This document shows, piece after piece, positions 34,034-42,441 of a stretch of 64,000 nt of DNA. A model generated the notes under the pieces. The model ran no database searches. It was not told the origin of the DNA and saw nothing but the letters and a program-made list of their open reading frames with translations. The translations under genes were made by a program, and so were the position numbers. Origin of the DNA: Kiritimatiellota bacterium (lineage in GTDB: Bacteria; Verrucomicrobiota; Kiritimatiellia; JAAZAB01); contig JAPLSY010000019.1 of the NCBI GenBank assembly GCA_026398415.1, forward strand, positions 44,995 through 108,994. The letters run 5' to 3'. The first letter of the stretch is position 1. Every line of letters begins with the position of its first letter.

Positions 34034-36655
34034 TCACTCCAGCCGCTTTATCGTAATCCGCTGAATTTCAAGATCGGAGGCGGCATTATAATCCAGCGCC
34101 AGATTAAACGGCAGGTTTTCATACTGCCGCCATTGGACGCTCGCCGGCCGGCCGGCGTAGATCACGCTAATCGGCCGAAACGCGCCCCCGCCCCCCATGA
34201 TCGCCTCATTCTGTTCCAGATTGATCACCCCCAGTTCGGTGCCGGGCGCCGCCGGTGAAGTAAAAGCAACGTTGATTTCATAAGTCCCCCTGGGTAGCGG
34301 CAACTTGGGCCCGTAAAACACATAACCTTGCCGGTCATAATCACGGCGGAAAATTACACTACCAGATTTCAAATCAATATGCCCCGCGTGGAAAAACAAT
34401 GCGGCCGGCAGAATCGCGGAGTCACCCGGCTTCATTTGCCGCCACGGTCCGGCCGTCAGCAGGCTCAGATCGAGATCCACGGCGCCCGCTTGAAGCACCA
34501 GCTTCAAGCTCAAGGCGGCAAATCCCTGGAAGGCCGGAACGGAAATATTCAGCCAAGTCCATTCTGCGGCCTGGACCTTGAGCGGCGCAAGCGCCGTCAC
34601 ACGCTCATCGGTCATCAGTTCCCCGCCGAGCGTGCCCTGCCCCCGGACACGCACCAGCCAATGCAGATTGGATACTGACGCCACGCGGATCGGGGTCGTT
34701 CGCAGACTGGCATTGGTTTCCGTCAGAGCCACATAGGCCCGGCCGCCGGTGGCTGGACTTTTGATGACGGTGACCCGGCGTTCTGCAACGGTTTTCTCCA
34801 TTTCAAAGCGGCGCGCGGGAAACAGGATATCCCCAGCCGGCAGCGGCGCCGACTTTGCCCGCGGTAAATCCATAATTTTAAAAGCCCACACACTGCCATC
34901 CTGACGGAGCAATTCCAGCCGCGGATGGCGCAACAACTGCTGGAGCGTGGCCGTCACGGGGAACGGGCTGACCTTTTCCGGAAACAGGTTCTCGTGCAAG
35001 AGAATATAGCGGATATGCATGCCGAGCAGGCGGTTAACCTGGTCCTCGCTAAGTCCACCCTGGTTCACGCTTTCAAACCGGCGAAACACGTCTTCAAAAT
35101 AACCCTGCTTGATAAAAGGGTTATAGCCGTTGATCATGCGTACCCGGTAGATCGAGGCAAAATACTGATAAATCGAAGCATAGTGCGAATCGCCCGGCCA
35201 GAGCGGGAGCACCAGCGCACGCGGGATCGCCTGACCAGCGGCATCGGCGGCACCAGCGGTATCGGCGGCCACCGCCGCATAGGCTCCTTGTTTTTTCTCC
35301 AGCAGGGAAATTGTGGGATGGCACTGCCGGGGGTAGTCCCAAAGGATTAGGCCGGCAAAGACAATCGGCACCAGGATGCGCCATGCCCGGCCTGCCCGGA
35401 GCTGGAGAAGCGCCATCAAGGAAAAAGCCGAAGCCACCGCCAGGAACGACGGCATCAAGCAGAAAATCTTGGCCGGCTGGCGGATCATGGCATAGGGCGG
35501 AATGATCAAACGGCATATTCTAAAAAGCAAACCGTGTTCCGGTCCCCGCGGACCCAACGCCAGCAACATGATCGCCACCATGGCCAGAATCATAAGTACC
35601 AAGACGATCAGTTTGCGGCCATGTGTGCGCCAGTCACCCCAAGTTCTGCGAACCAGCACCAGCCAACCAGCCGTGATAAATGCCGGGATAAGCACGCCCA
35701 GGTAGATATGCGTCGAAGTCCCCCGTATGTTCATCCCGAAAAAACCCTGCCAATCCGGAGCAAAGAGCATGATTTCGCGGAACGTACGCGGACCGACGTC
35801 GTGCGCCACCGGCGCCAGCCCAATCACTGCGCGATATAGGCCTTTCATCAGGAACGGGAACAGGAGCGCCACAACGGCGAACAGGCCGATGGGCAGGAGC
35901 GCCAGAACCAGGCGCCGATAACTCGCGCCCTGGCGCCATTGGAAATCGGTTCGTCCCGCGAATGCCACGATACTCCAAACCGGTACCGCCAAGGCGCCGA
36001 AAAAGAAAACGTGGCTGTCGCCCCAGGAGGCCAGGAGCAAAGCCGCTCCGGCCAGGACTCCGCCCCGGACACGATCCTCCCTGATGGCCAGGTCCACGCC
36101 GAGCAGGATTGCGGGAATCCAGGTCATGGCAAACCCGGCCGGACTGCCGCCGAAAAGATTGATCCAGCGGAACGGTAGAACGATCCCCAGCAAGGCGGCC
36201 ACAGCGGCCACCCATTCAGACCGTGTCCAGCGCCGGACAAGCAACCACGTAAGCAGATAGGTAAGCCATAGGGAAATGAACCCCGCCAAGTTCCAGCCGA
36301 AGGCCCTGCCCCCCAACCAGGCGCTGGCGGCATAAATCAGCGAGAACGGAATATAATAGGCATACGGCTCGAAGCGCTCACGGTCGTTGCCGGTATTGAA
36401 TTCGTAAAGATTAAAAAAAAGTGGAGTTTTGCCGGTTGCCATGTCTCCGGCCAACCAGCAGTAATACATGAACTGCAGGTGATCCCCGGGGACAAGATGT
36501 TGAATATCAGCCGCTCCCCGGTGAGCTGCGGCGGGAATTCCAGCGCCGACATAACGCGGCAGGGGCCAGGAAACAAGCAACCAGATGCCCAGCGTTATTG
36601 CGAACGAGAGGCCAAGGCGCTTCCAGACAGATAAACAGGATTGACTGTCAGCCAT
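34034..36655 (-). CDS. Large multi-pass membrane protein, GT-C/YfhO-like
   Basis: An 873-residue inner-membrane protein: about eleven hydrophobic helices in the first 450 residues, with an early loop (GDHLQFMYYCWLAGDMATGKTPLF) of the kind that holds the acceptor site in GT-C enzymes, then a soluble part of about 420 residues, the second half beta-rich. This layout resembles YfhO-type and other undecaprenyl-phosphate-sugar glycosyltransferases. It lies between the exporter genes and an AlgJ-like acetyltransferase, so a role in decorating surface glycans is likely. No donor or acceptor can be named. A short Ala/Asp-rich low-complexity run (AAVAADTAGAADAAG) lies near 475. Confidence 0.65.
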   Translation of the reverse strand: MADSQSCLSVWKRLGLSFAITLGIWLLVSWPLPRYVGAGIPAAAHRGAADIQHLVPGDHLQFMYYCWLAGDMATGKTPLFFNLYEFNTGNDRERFEPYAYYIPFSLIYAASAWLGGRAFGWNLAGFISLWLTYLLTWLLVRRWTRSEWVAAVAALLGIVLPFRWINLFGGSPAGFAMTWIPAILLGVDLAIREDRVRGGVLAGAALLLASWGDSHVFFFGALAVPVWSIVAFAGRTDFQWRQGASYRRLVLALLPIGLFAVVALLFPFLMKGLYRAVIGLAPVAHDVGPRTFREIMLFAPDWQGFFGMNIRGTSTHIYLGVLIPAFITAGWLVLVRRTWGDWRTHGRKLIVLVLMILAMVAIMLLALGPRGPEHGLLFRICRLIIPPYAMIRQPAKIFCLMPSFLAVASAFSLMALLQLRAGRAWRILVPIVFAGLILWDYPRQCHPTISLLEKKQGAYAAVAADTAGAADAAGQAIPRALVLPLWPGDSHYASIYQYFASIYRVRMINGYNPFIKQGYFEDVFRRFESVNQGGLSEDQVNRLLGMHIRYILLHENLFPEKVSPFPVTATLQQLLRHPRLELLRQDGSVWAFKIMDLPRAKSAPLPAGDILFPARRFEMEKTVAERRVTVIKSPATGGRAYVALTETNASLRTTPIRVASVSNLHWLVRVRGQGTLGGELMTDERVTALAPLKVQAAEWTWLNISVPAFQGFAALSLKLVLQAGAVDLDLSLLTAGPWRQMKPGDSAILPAALFFHAGHIDLKSGSVIFRRDYDRQGYVFYGPKLPLPRGTYEINVAFTSPAAPGTELGVINLEQNEAIMGGGGAFRPISVIYAGRPASVQWRQYENLPFNLALDYNAASDLEIQRITIKRLE

Positions 36656-36664
36656 GCTTAAAAC

Positions 36665-36700
36665 TTAACGCAAAGATACGCAGGCGCAAAGCACGAAATG
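36665..36700. repeat. Degenerate octamer repeat, ACGCAAAG family
   Basis: Successive variants of ACGCAAAG (ACGCAAAG, TACGCAGG, CGCAAAGC, ACGAAATG) fill the 47-base gap between the AlgJ-like and YfhO-like genes. Only one arm is present. Confidence 0.5.
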
Positions 36701-36702
36701 CA

Positions 36703-37767
36703 TCAGGGCTTGATGGGCACCTTGCGCCAGCCGTCGCTTTCCGTAAACTCGCGGGCGGCAAAACACCAGACGACCCATTTTTTCCCGGCCCAGTAGTTCG
36801 GGTCTTTCTGGGCACGCCGCAACAGGTTAATGCGCGCCGGTGTGGCGCCCGACCCGCGCACCGCCACCAGGTCCACGGGAAAACCCAACTCCAACGCAAG
36901 TTGGTCGGATAATCCCGCATCCTTAGCTAGCATGTCATCACCGCCATGAAAAACCAGGCCGTGACTATCCCCCAGTAAAATAACCGGGCTGTTGGCGGGC
37001 GGCTCAACCGCTCCAAGTTGGCCGGCGCGGCTGACCCGCCGGATTCGCACCTGTTCCCTTGGGGGTTTGGGATCGCCCAGCGCTTGCCACAAATCCCCGG
37101 AAATTTCAACGGTATCCCACTGCCCGGTAAAAGCTTGCTTCGGCCGATCGTTAAACGTGGCCGAAAGTTGCCTGCCAATTTCAGTGGCAGCCAGGACGCA
37201 ACCGGCGCCCGACCAGTGGGAATCCTGCTGGCAAAAGAGTGCGCCTTCCGGATTCGACCGATTTTTCATGAAAACGGGAGTCAAATCCAGAACATGGATG
37301 CCCTTAATTCGAAGCTGACCGTAAAAGGCTTGCAAGGCGACATCAAGTCGCGCCAAACGGCCGGTGGGATCGCAGGGAACTTTGTCGAGCAGGCCATCCG
37401 GATAAATAATGGCTTTCGGTGGCACCGGCACAACCAGTAATTCGACACCCATGGCCGTCAGTTGATCGTGAAAATCCGCAATGGCGGGCAAAGGATCAGC
37501 CTGGTCCGGTTTTATCGCCCGGCTGACTTTAGCGGCGGACTCACCCCAAAACGGGCCGACGCCCAGATGTCGCAGTTCCGAGGCAAGAAAGAGCCAGCCG
37601 TCGCGGCCGGGCACAGTCATCGTGCCCTTTGATTCGGCAGCCTGCGCCAGCGCGGCGCATTGCGCCTGAAAGGTTTGGGTAAAATCGGGAGTGTCGTTCG
37701 TATCCGCGGCCAGGACTTGGCTCACGGCTATAACAAGGATAACAAGAAAACATTCCCATCGCTTCAT
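36703..37767 (-). CDS. AlgJ/AlgX-like O-acetyltransferase (SGNH)
   Basis: A 354-residue exported protein (signal peptide about 1-20) of the alginate O-acetyltransferase type. Seen: GRDGWLFLASEL, VPVPPKAIIYPD, the Asp-His pair in QQDSHWSGAG and the nucleophile serine in LLGDSHGLV. Such enzymes acetylate exported polysaccharides, normally receiving acetyl groups from an MBOAT protein (AlgI type). No MBOAT gene is in the window. It lies 47 bases after the YfhO-like gene? The order on the minus strand is GH10-like, this gene, then YfhO-like. Confidence 0.82.
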   Translation of the reverse strand: MKRWECFLVILVIAVSQVLAADTNDTPDFTQTFQAQCAALAQAAESKGTMTVPGRDGWLFLASELRHLGVGPFWGESAAKVSRAIKPDQADPLPAIADFHDQLTAMGVELLVVPVPPKAIIYPDGLLDKVPCDPTGRLARLDVALQAFYGQLRIKGIHVLDLTPVFMKNRSNPEGALFCQQDSHWSGAGCVLAATEIGRQLSATFNDRPKQAFTGQWDTVEISGDLWQALGDPKPPREQVRIRRVSRAGQLGAVEPPANSPVILLGDSHGLVFHGGDDMLAKDAGLSDQLALELGFPVDLVAVRGSGATPARINLLRRAQKDPNYWAGKKWVVWCFAAREFTESDGWRKVPIKP

Positions 37768-37786
37768 GTTTGCCCGCCGATCCTGA

Positions 37787-37852
37787 GCAAGCCCCGTTTT
37801 TCCCTATTCCGCGCCAAACAGCTCCAACGCTTTCTTCTAAGACGGGGCTTGC
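37787..37852. repeat. 11-bp inverted repeat with 44-base loop
   Basis: GCAAGCCCCGT at 37787-37797 pairs with ACGGGGCTTGC at 37842-37852. It occupies the 95-base gap between the GH10-like lipoprotein and the AlgJ-like gene. There is no following T-run, so a terminator is unlikely. Confidence 0.55.
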
Positions 37853-37862
37853 GTCACCCCCT

Positions 37863-40100
37863 TCAGGGACCATAGCGGATGGACACCACTGCGTCGCTCA
37901 GGCGCTTGGTATCGGATGTGTACCGCACAAAATCCCACAGTGATTCACCTTGCGCCGTGCTGCTGCCAGACCCGAACCACATTTGGTTGGTTTTTTCGGG
38001 GCGGGCTTGGCTTTTCCCTTCGATGTGGAGTTGGCCGTCAACGTATACCTTCAGGTCCATGTTTTGCATGACGACCCGGTACACATGGAAAGCGCTGGTC
38101 GTGTCCATCGCCCATGACAGGTTAGTAGTTTCCCCGATCTGGACACGGTCGGGGTACAAACCGATCAATGCTCCATATGCGCCATTGGCCACCGAGATGG
38201 CCACCCCATTCGGCCCCTTCGAAGAAATCACCTTTGCCCGCGCCTCCACAATGGTCTGATCGCCAGGCGCCACGCGCCAGTTAGCGGTTACGTAGGCCAT
38301 CTCACCCTTGGCCGACCCGCAATCGGCCAGGCGAAGTTGGCCGTTCGTCACCGCGCCGACCGATCCCTCGGCCACTGCCAGGTGCCAGGGTGCTGCGGGC
38401 AGCGCCTTGCCCTCGTAGATCTCATCCCAGCCCGGTTTAGTCACGTCGGCGCGATCACCCGGCCGCAGGGCAATGGTCACCAGATTGGTTCCGGGGCATA
38501 CACCAGATAGCGAAACGGGGAAGGTTGCCCAGTCATTCGACAGGCAACCGTTGCTCAACGGCGTTCCGTTGAAATTAACTTCCAACCGTTCAGCCCGATC
38601 CAATCCTTTCACCCACAGGCAGCAACGAACTTCCGGTTTCAACCCTTCCTTTTCGGCTGAGGCCACATCGTCACCGATGAGCATCTCGATCTTAACGGGG
38701 GTGTTCGGCGCCAGCACCTGCGGATCGGCAGGGGTCAGCACCGGTATCTGCCGGAACTGCTCGCCGCCGGCCAGCCAAGAGCCCGGCTTGCCATTACGCA
38801 CGGTGGCAAAATAGGTCTTGTTCTTTCCGCGAAGCGTCTTGGGATCGCCGATTTCCCGCAGGTAGGGTGAGCCAGCGCCGTACTCGTTGAACGAGTAAAT
38901 TCCATCAACCCCCGCCTGCCATGCCCGCATGGCCCGGGCACGATAGCTTTCCTGGCTCTGGCGGCGGAATGTCTTGGCTTCTCCGACCACCCGGGATTCA
39001 TCCAGCGACGGGTAGACCGGGACGTCATAGCGGTGACCCAAGGCCACCAGGTATTCCCAGGGGTTGAGCTGAAAATATCCCGAGCCCACCAGTAAATCCA
39101 CCAGGCCTTCGGACAGCCACCGCTCGATATCAAACCCCATTTCCCGGCAGTACCCCACCGAATCCGGTACGCGCACGGACACCAGGATCGGGCGGCCCCG
39201 GCGCACGCCCTCCTTTTCGGTCATCCGGCGTATGCGTCGCATCAGGTCCGTCATCATCTCCAGCTCTTCGGCCGTGGCTTTGCCGCCCAACGAAACCGTC
39301 TTGAAATAGTGCAAGTGGCGGAAGAAATCCAACTCGACCCCGTCCACATCATAGTTTTGACATACTTCCTCGATGAAGCGGAAAGCCCGTTCGCGGATCT
39401 CGGGATGCGTATAGTCCACCGCGCTCCAGTAGCCGTGTTTGGGACGGTTTTGATAAGTGCCCATCAGGTATTCCGGATGTTGCTGCTTGATGGGCGAGAA
39501 TAATATAAAGGGGGCTTCGGGCGTGTGCGAGTAGTCATGCGTGTCGTTCATGCGCATGGACCAGAAGATCTCGATGTTATTGGTATGGCAGAAATCCACC
39601 ATAACCTTCAAGGTGTCCGTACCCTGCGCGATCAATGGCCGCGTGGCATTGATCTTGTCCTTTGCATACGGCTCGTTGGTAAGCCACTGTGCCGGCTCCC
39701 GATCCAGGATGTTACCCGCCTTGGTATTGTGGGTGAAGAACCCGAATCCGGAACTGATCGTGCAATAAGCGAGCGTATCCACCTGCGACCCCAGGAACGG
39801 CGCGGTGCGGATGGCCAGCAAGTTTTCCGGCGTGACCTTTTGCGCGCCGGGAAAATAAAACGCATCGCACCCATCGTTGTTGAAGATGATCCGGCGCGCC
39901 CGGTGCGCCATCTCGCGGCGCTCCGCCCGTATTGTCGCTAACTCCTCTTTGGAAGGTTCCAGCCTCATGCATCCGCTCATCAGCAGCGTCAGGCAGCCAA
40001 AAGTCGCCAGGCAGACTATTAATATTCGGCGCAAGGCTTTCCGTTCTTTGTTAAGCACTGCGCCGCTTGCACTTCCGCGATTTGGTGTTTTCGTTTCCAT
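37863..40100 (-). CDS. GH10-like TIM-barrel lipoprotein with LamG domain
   Basis: A 745-residue lipoprotein (lipobox LMSGC, Cys44, after a long basic N-region). Residues about 60-410 form a TIM-barrel like the GHL10/DUF family of putative glycosidases: VDGVELDFFRHLHYF carries the acidic residue on strand 4, and SVRVPDSVGYCREMGFD and GVDGIYSFNEYG follow. After about 440 come beta-sandwich regions and a C-terminal LamG-like domain (about 580-720). The substrate is unknown. AAGGAG eight bases before the ATG supports the start. Two 13-base direct repeats lie just upstream. Confidence 0.75.
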   Translation of the reverse strand: METKTPNRGSASGAVLNKERKALRRILIVCLATFGCLTLLMSGCMRLEPSKEELATIRAERREMAHRARRIIFNNDGCDAFYFPGAQKVTPENLLAIRTAPFLGSQVDTLAYCTISSGFGFFTHNTKAGNILDREPAQWLTNEPYAKDKINATRPLIAQGTDTLKVMVDFCHTNNIEIFWSMRMNDTHDYSHTPEAPFILFSPIKQQHPEYLMGTYQNRPKHGYWSAVDYTHPEIRERAFRFIEEVCQNYDVDGVELDFFRHLHYFKTVSLGGKATAEELEMMTDLMRRIRRMTEKEGVRRGRPILVSVRVPDSVGYCREMGFDIERWLSEGLVDLLVGSGYFQLNPWEYLVALGHRYDVPVYPSLDESRVVGEAKTFRRQSQESYRARAMRAWQAGVDGIYSFNEYGAGSPYLREIGDPKTLRGKNKTYFATVRNGKPGSWLAGGEQFRQIPVLTPADPQVLAPNTPVKIEMLIGDDVASAEKEGLKPEVRCCLWVKGLDRAERLEVNFNGTPLSNGCLSNDWATFPVSLSGVCPGTNLVTIALRPGDRADVTKPGWDEIYEGKALPAAPWHLAVAEGSVGAVTNGQLRLADCGSAKGEMAYVTANWRVAPGDQTIVEARAKVISSKGPNGVAISVANGAYGALIGLYPDRVQIGETTNLSWAMDTTSAFHVYRVVMQNMDLKVYVDGQLHIEGKSQARPEKTNQMWFGSGSSTAQGESLWDFVRYTSDTKRLSDAVVSIRYGP

Positions 40101-40120
40101 GACGCTTACTCCTTGTTTTT

Positions 40121-40147
40121 TTGATTCAAAAATATTGATTCAAAAAT
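40121..40147. repeat. Two 13-base direct repeats
   Basis: TTGATTCAAAAAT at 40121-40133 and again at 40135-40147, one base apart, 21 bases before the GH10-like start codon. It could be a regulator site or an accidental duplication. Confidence 0.55.
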
Positions 40148-40360
40148 TGGGGCTTCAATTTTCATCAATTCATCTCGGCGCCGGATATAAATGGCATTCA
40201 TTATTACGCGCGGATAATGTGACGTAAATTGAATGATCCGGGAAACAGATTAGACCCGAATTGTATAAACGCTTTTCGGCAACAAGTCGAGCAAGATAGT
40301 GCTGGGTAAAAATGGGGCTTGTTCGAAGGGGCAAATAAAACAGGAAACTACAAAAGTACT

Positions 40361-40455
40361 CACACACAACACGAAGACACGGAGAAAAAATAAAAACAAG
40401 GCCCCTTACCCATCATTTTGTCTTTTCTTTGTGACTTTGCGACTTCGTGTGAAAA
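40361..40455. repeat. CACGAAG-family inverted pair
   Basis: A left arm with CACGAAGA and CACGGAGA units and a right arm whose reverse complement reads CACGAAGT, CGCAAAGT, CACAAAGA, about 50 bases apart. The layout is the same as the nonamer elements, with a different sequence. Confidence 0.65.
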
Positions 40456-40524
40456 AGATTCCGATCCAACAGGCGCACGCCAGTATGGATATTACAACAC
40501 ATTGAGGGTCAGTTACTTGCACAA

Positions 40525-42441
40525 CTATTGCTTGCGTCCGCATTTTATCCATACGGATAAAATAGCGATATCGGCGGGATTAACTCCGGGGATTCTGGAT
40601 GCCTGGCCGAGATTGTCAGGCCTGATCTTAATAAGCTTCTGACGCGATTCATACTTCAGGGTCTTGATTGCATTATAATCAACCCATGAAGGAATGAGGG
40701 CGCTTTCACTTTTATCCATGCGGAGGATCTGCTCTTCCTCGCGTTCAATATAGCCCTGATATTTTGCGCGAATCTCGATTTGCTGAACAACCTCGTCGGG
40801 CAGTTTTTTTGCGCCTGGCAAATCGCTGTATTTCATTTCCGGCCGACATAAGATTTGAATCAATGTATGCCCGTCGGAATGTGTCTTAGCAAGCCTATTC
40901 AATTCATTGTTAATTTCGACAATATAGCCGTCAATCTCATCAATAATCACTTTCGGCACAATATCAATCTTTTTGGCAATATCAAGCATTCTGAAGACTG
41001 CATTATCCTGTCGAAGCAATAACCTGTGCTCCGCACGTGAAGTAAATATACGATAGGGCTCATCAATTCCTTTCGTAACGAGATCATCAATAAGTACGCC
41101 AATATACGATTCATTACGGCTGAAATGAATGGGCCTTTCACCACGAACCTTCATTGCTGCATTTATGCCGGCCACAAAGCCTTGCGCAGCCGCTTCCTCA
41201 TATCCCGTTGTTCCATTAATCTGACCGGCAAAAAACAGATTTTCCACCAATTTAGATTCAAGTGAATGGGTCAACTGTGTCGGATCCAAATAATCGTACT
41301 CAATCGCATACGCATAGTGAATAAATTCAGCCTGTTCAAGCCCGGGTATTGATTTGATTAATTCTTGTTGAATTGCCTCCGGGAGACTGTTGGAAAGTCC
41401 ATTCGGGTATATTTCCATTGAATGACGCCCCTCCGGCTCAATGAAGACATGATGCTGTGAGCGCTCTGGAAATTTTACAATTTTATCCTCAATGGATGGG
41501 CAATAACGCACTCCGGTGCTTTTTATATAGCCCCCGTAGAGTGAGCTTTGATTCAGGTTATCGCGAATAATATCGTGCGTTTTTGGGGTCGTATGCGTCA
41601 GAAAACAAGGCAATTGATCACTTCCAGGCAACCATGGTCGCATGGTGACATTAGAATGTTCCACGTGGAACATTCGTTTCATCCATTCGTCATCAGGACT
41701 ATGATGTTCCACGTGGAACATTCTCCAATCTTCTCTTGCCGACCTTGAAAATAAGGCCGGAGGCTCAATCCCTGGCTGAATGGCCATTTTGGCATAATTA
41801 ATCGTTTTTTTATCTAATCGTGGCGGTGTGCCTGTTTTGAAGCGTGCCAGTGATAATCCAAGTTTTCTTAATGATTCGCTTAATAAAGTAGACGCCTGTT
41901 CGCCGTGTCTGCCACCAGGAAAGCTTTTGTCTCCAATATGAATTGTACCATTCAAAAAAGTGCCGGCCGCCAATATAATCGTCTTGCCTTCAATCTTGCC
42001 ACTGTTCTTTAGCTCGATACCTCTCAGTTTGCCGTTTTCAACTATTATTCCAATAGCCATGTCTTCTATAATAACAAGGTTATTGGTGGCATTTAATATA
42101 GCCTGCATGCGCAATGAAAATGCGGATTTATCACATTGGGCGCGATATGATTGAACGGCGGGGCCTTTCCTGGTATTCAAAATCCTGAATTGAATGCCCG
42201 TATAGTCCGTATTGACGGCGATTTCGCCTCCCATAGCATCCAACTCACAAACAAGATGTGATTTTCCTATACCACCAACCGATGGATTACAGGACATACG
42301 GGCAATAGCTTTTTGATCAATCGTCACCAGCGCTGTTTTGACGCCCATTCTGGCGGCAACAAGGGCGGCTTCACAGCCGGCATGTCCGGCACCGATTACG
42401 ATAACATCGAAGGGGGTATTAACTGCTTGGAGTGTAGTCAT
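40525..42441 (-). CDS. mnmG: tRNA uridine-5-carboxymethylaminomethyl enzyme MnmG (GidA)
   Basis: A 638-residue FAD enzyme which, with MnmE, modifies U34 of tRNAs. Seen: FAD-binding [37 protein letters not shown], the TGTPPRLD loop, [16 protein letters not shown] and the C-terminal [13 protein letters not shown]. An insertion of about 33 residues (about 233-265) relative to E. coli MnmG contains two copies of MFHVEH (241-246, 257-262), encoded by two perfect parS sites. The ATG directly abuts the mnmE stop. The gene is clearly AT-richer than most neighbours (one sampled 60-base line is 33 percent GC). Confidence 0.96.
   Translation of the reverse strand: MTTLQAVNTPFDVIVIGAGHAGCEAALVAARMGVKTALVTIDQKAIARMSCNPSVGGIGKSHLVCELDAMGGEIAVNTDYTGIQFRILNTRKGPAVQSYRAQCDKSAFSLRMQAILNATNNLVIIEDMAIGIIVENGKLRGIELKNSGKIEGKTIILAAGTFLNGTIHIGDKSFPGGRHGEQASTLLSESLRKLGLSLARFKTGTPPRLDKKTINYAKMAIQPGIEPPALFSRSAREDWRMFHVEHHSPDDEWMKRMFHVEHSNVTMRPWLPGSDQLPCFLTHTTPKTHDIIRDNLNQSSLYGGYIKSTGVRYCPSIEDKIVKFPERSQHHVFIEPEGRHSMEIYPNGLSNSLPEAIQQELIKSIPGLEQAEFIHYAYAIEYDYLDPTQLTHSLESKLVENLFFAGQINGTTGYEEAAAQGFVAGINAAMKVRGERPIHFSRNESYIGVLIDDLVTKGIDEPYRIFTSRAEHRLLLRQDNAVFRMLDIAKKIDIVPKVIIDEIDGYIVEINNELNRLAKTHSDGHTLIQILCRPEMKYSDLPGAKKLPDEVVQQIEIRAKYQGYIEREEEQILRMDKSESALIPSWVDYNAIKTLKYESRQKLIKIRPDNLGQASRIPGVNPADIAILSVWIKCGRKQ
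41654..41675. promoter_or_regulatory. parS site (ParB-binding), inside mnmG
   Basis: A perfect 22-bp palindrome centred on TGTTCCACGTGGAACA (41657-41672), identical to the parS sequence used for chromosome segregation in Pseudomonas and one base per arm different from the Bacillus form. It lies in frame and encodes MFHVEH at residues 257-262. Confidence 0.88.
41704..41721. promoter_or_regulatory. Second parS site inside mnmG
   Basis: A perfect 18-bp palindrome with the same core TGTTCCACGTGGAACA (41705-41720), 48 bp centre to centre from the first. It encodes MFHVEH at residues 241-246 of MnmG. Confidence 0.88.

Larger units (their letters stand above)
40101..40524. other. Intergenic region with two repeat types
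   Basis: A 424-base spacer between the GH10-like gene and mnmG (both minus). It holds a direct-repeat pair near the GH10-like start and a CACGAAG-type inverted pair at 40361-40455. No gene longer than the repeats themselves is supported; short frames across it are translations of the repeats. Confidence 0.55.

Noticed and set aside
40299..40505. Short plus-strand frame of 68 codons in the mnmG downstream gap
   Set aside because: It is a translation of the CACGAAG repeat; no Shine-Dalgarno and low-complexity basic residues.
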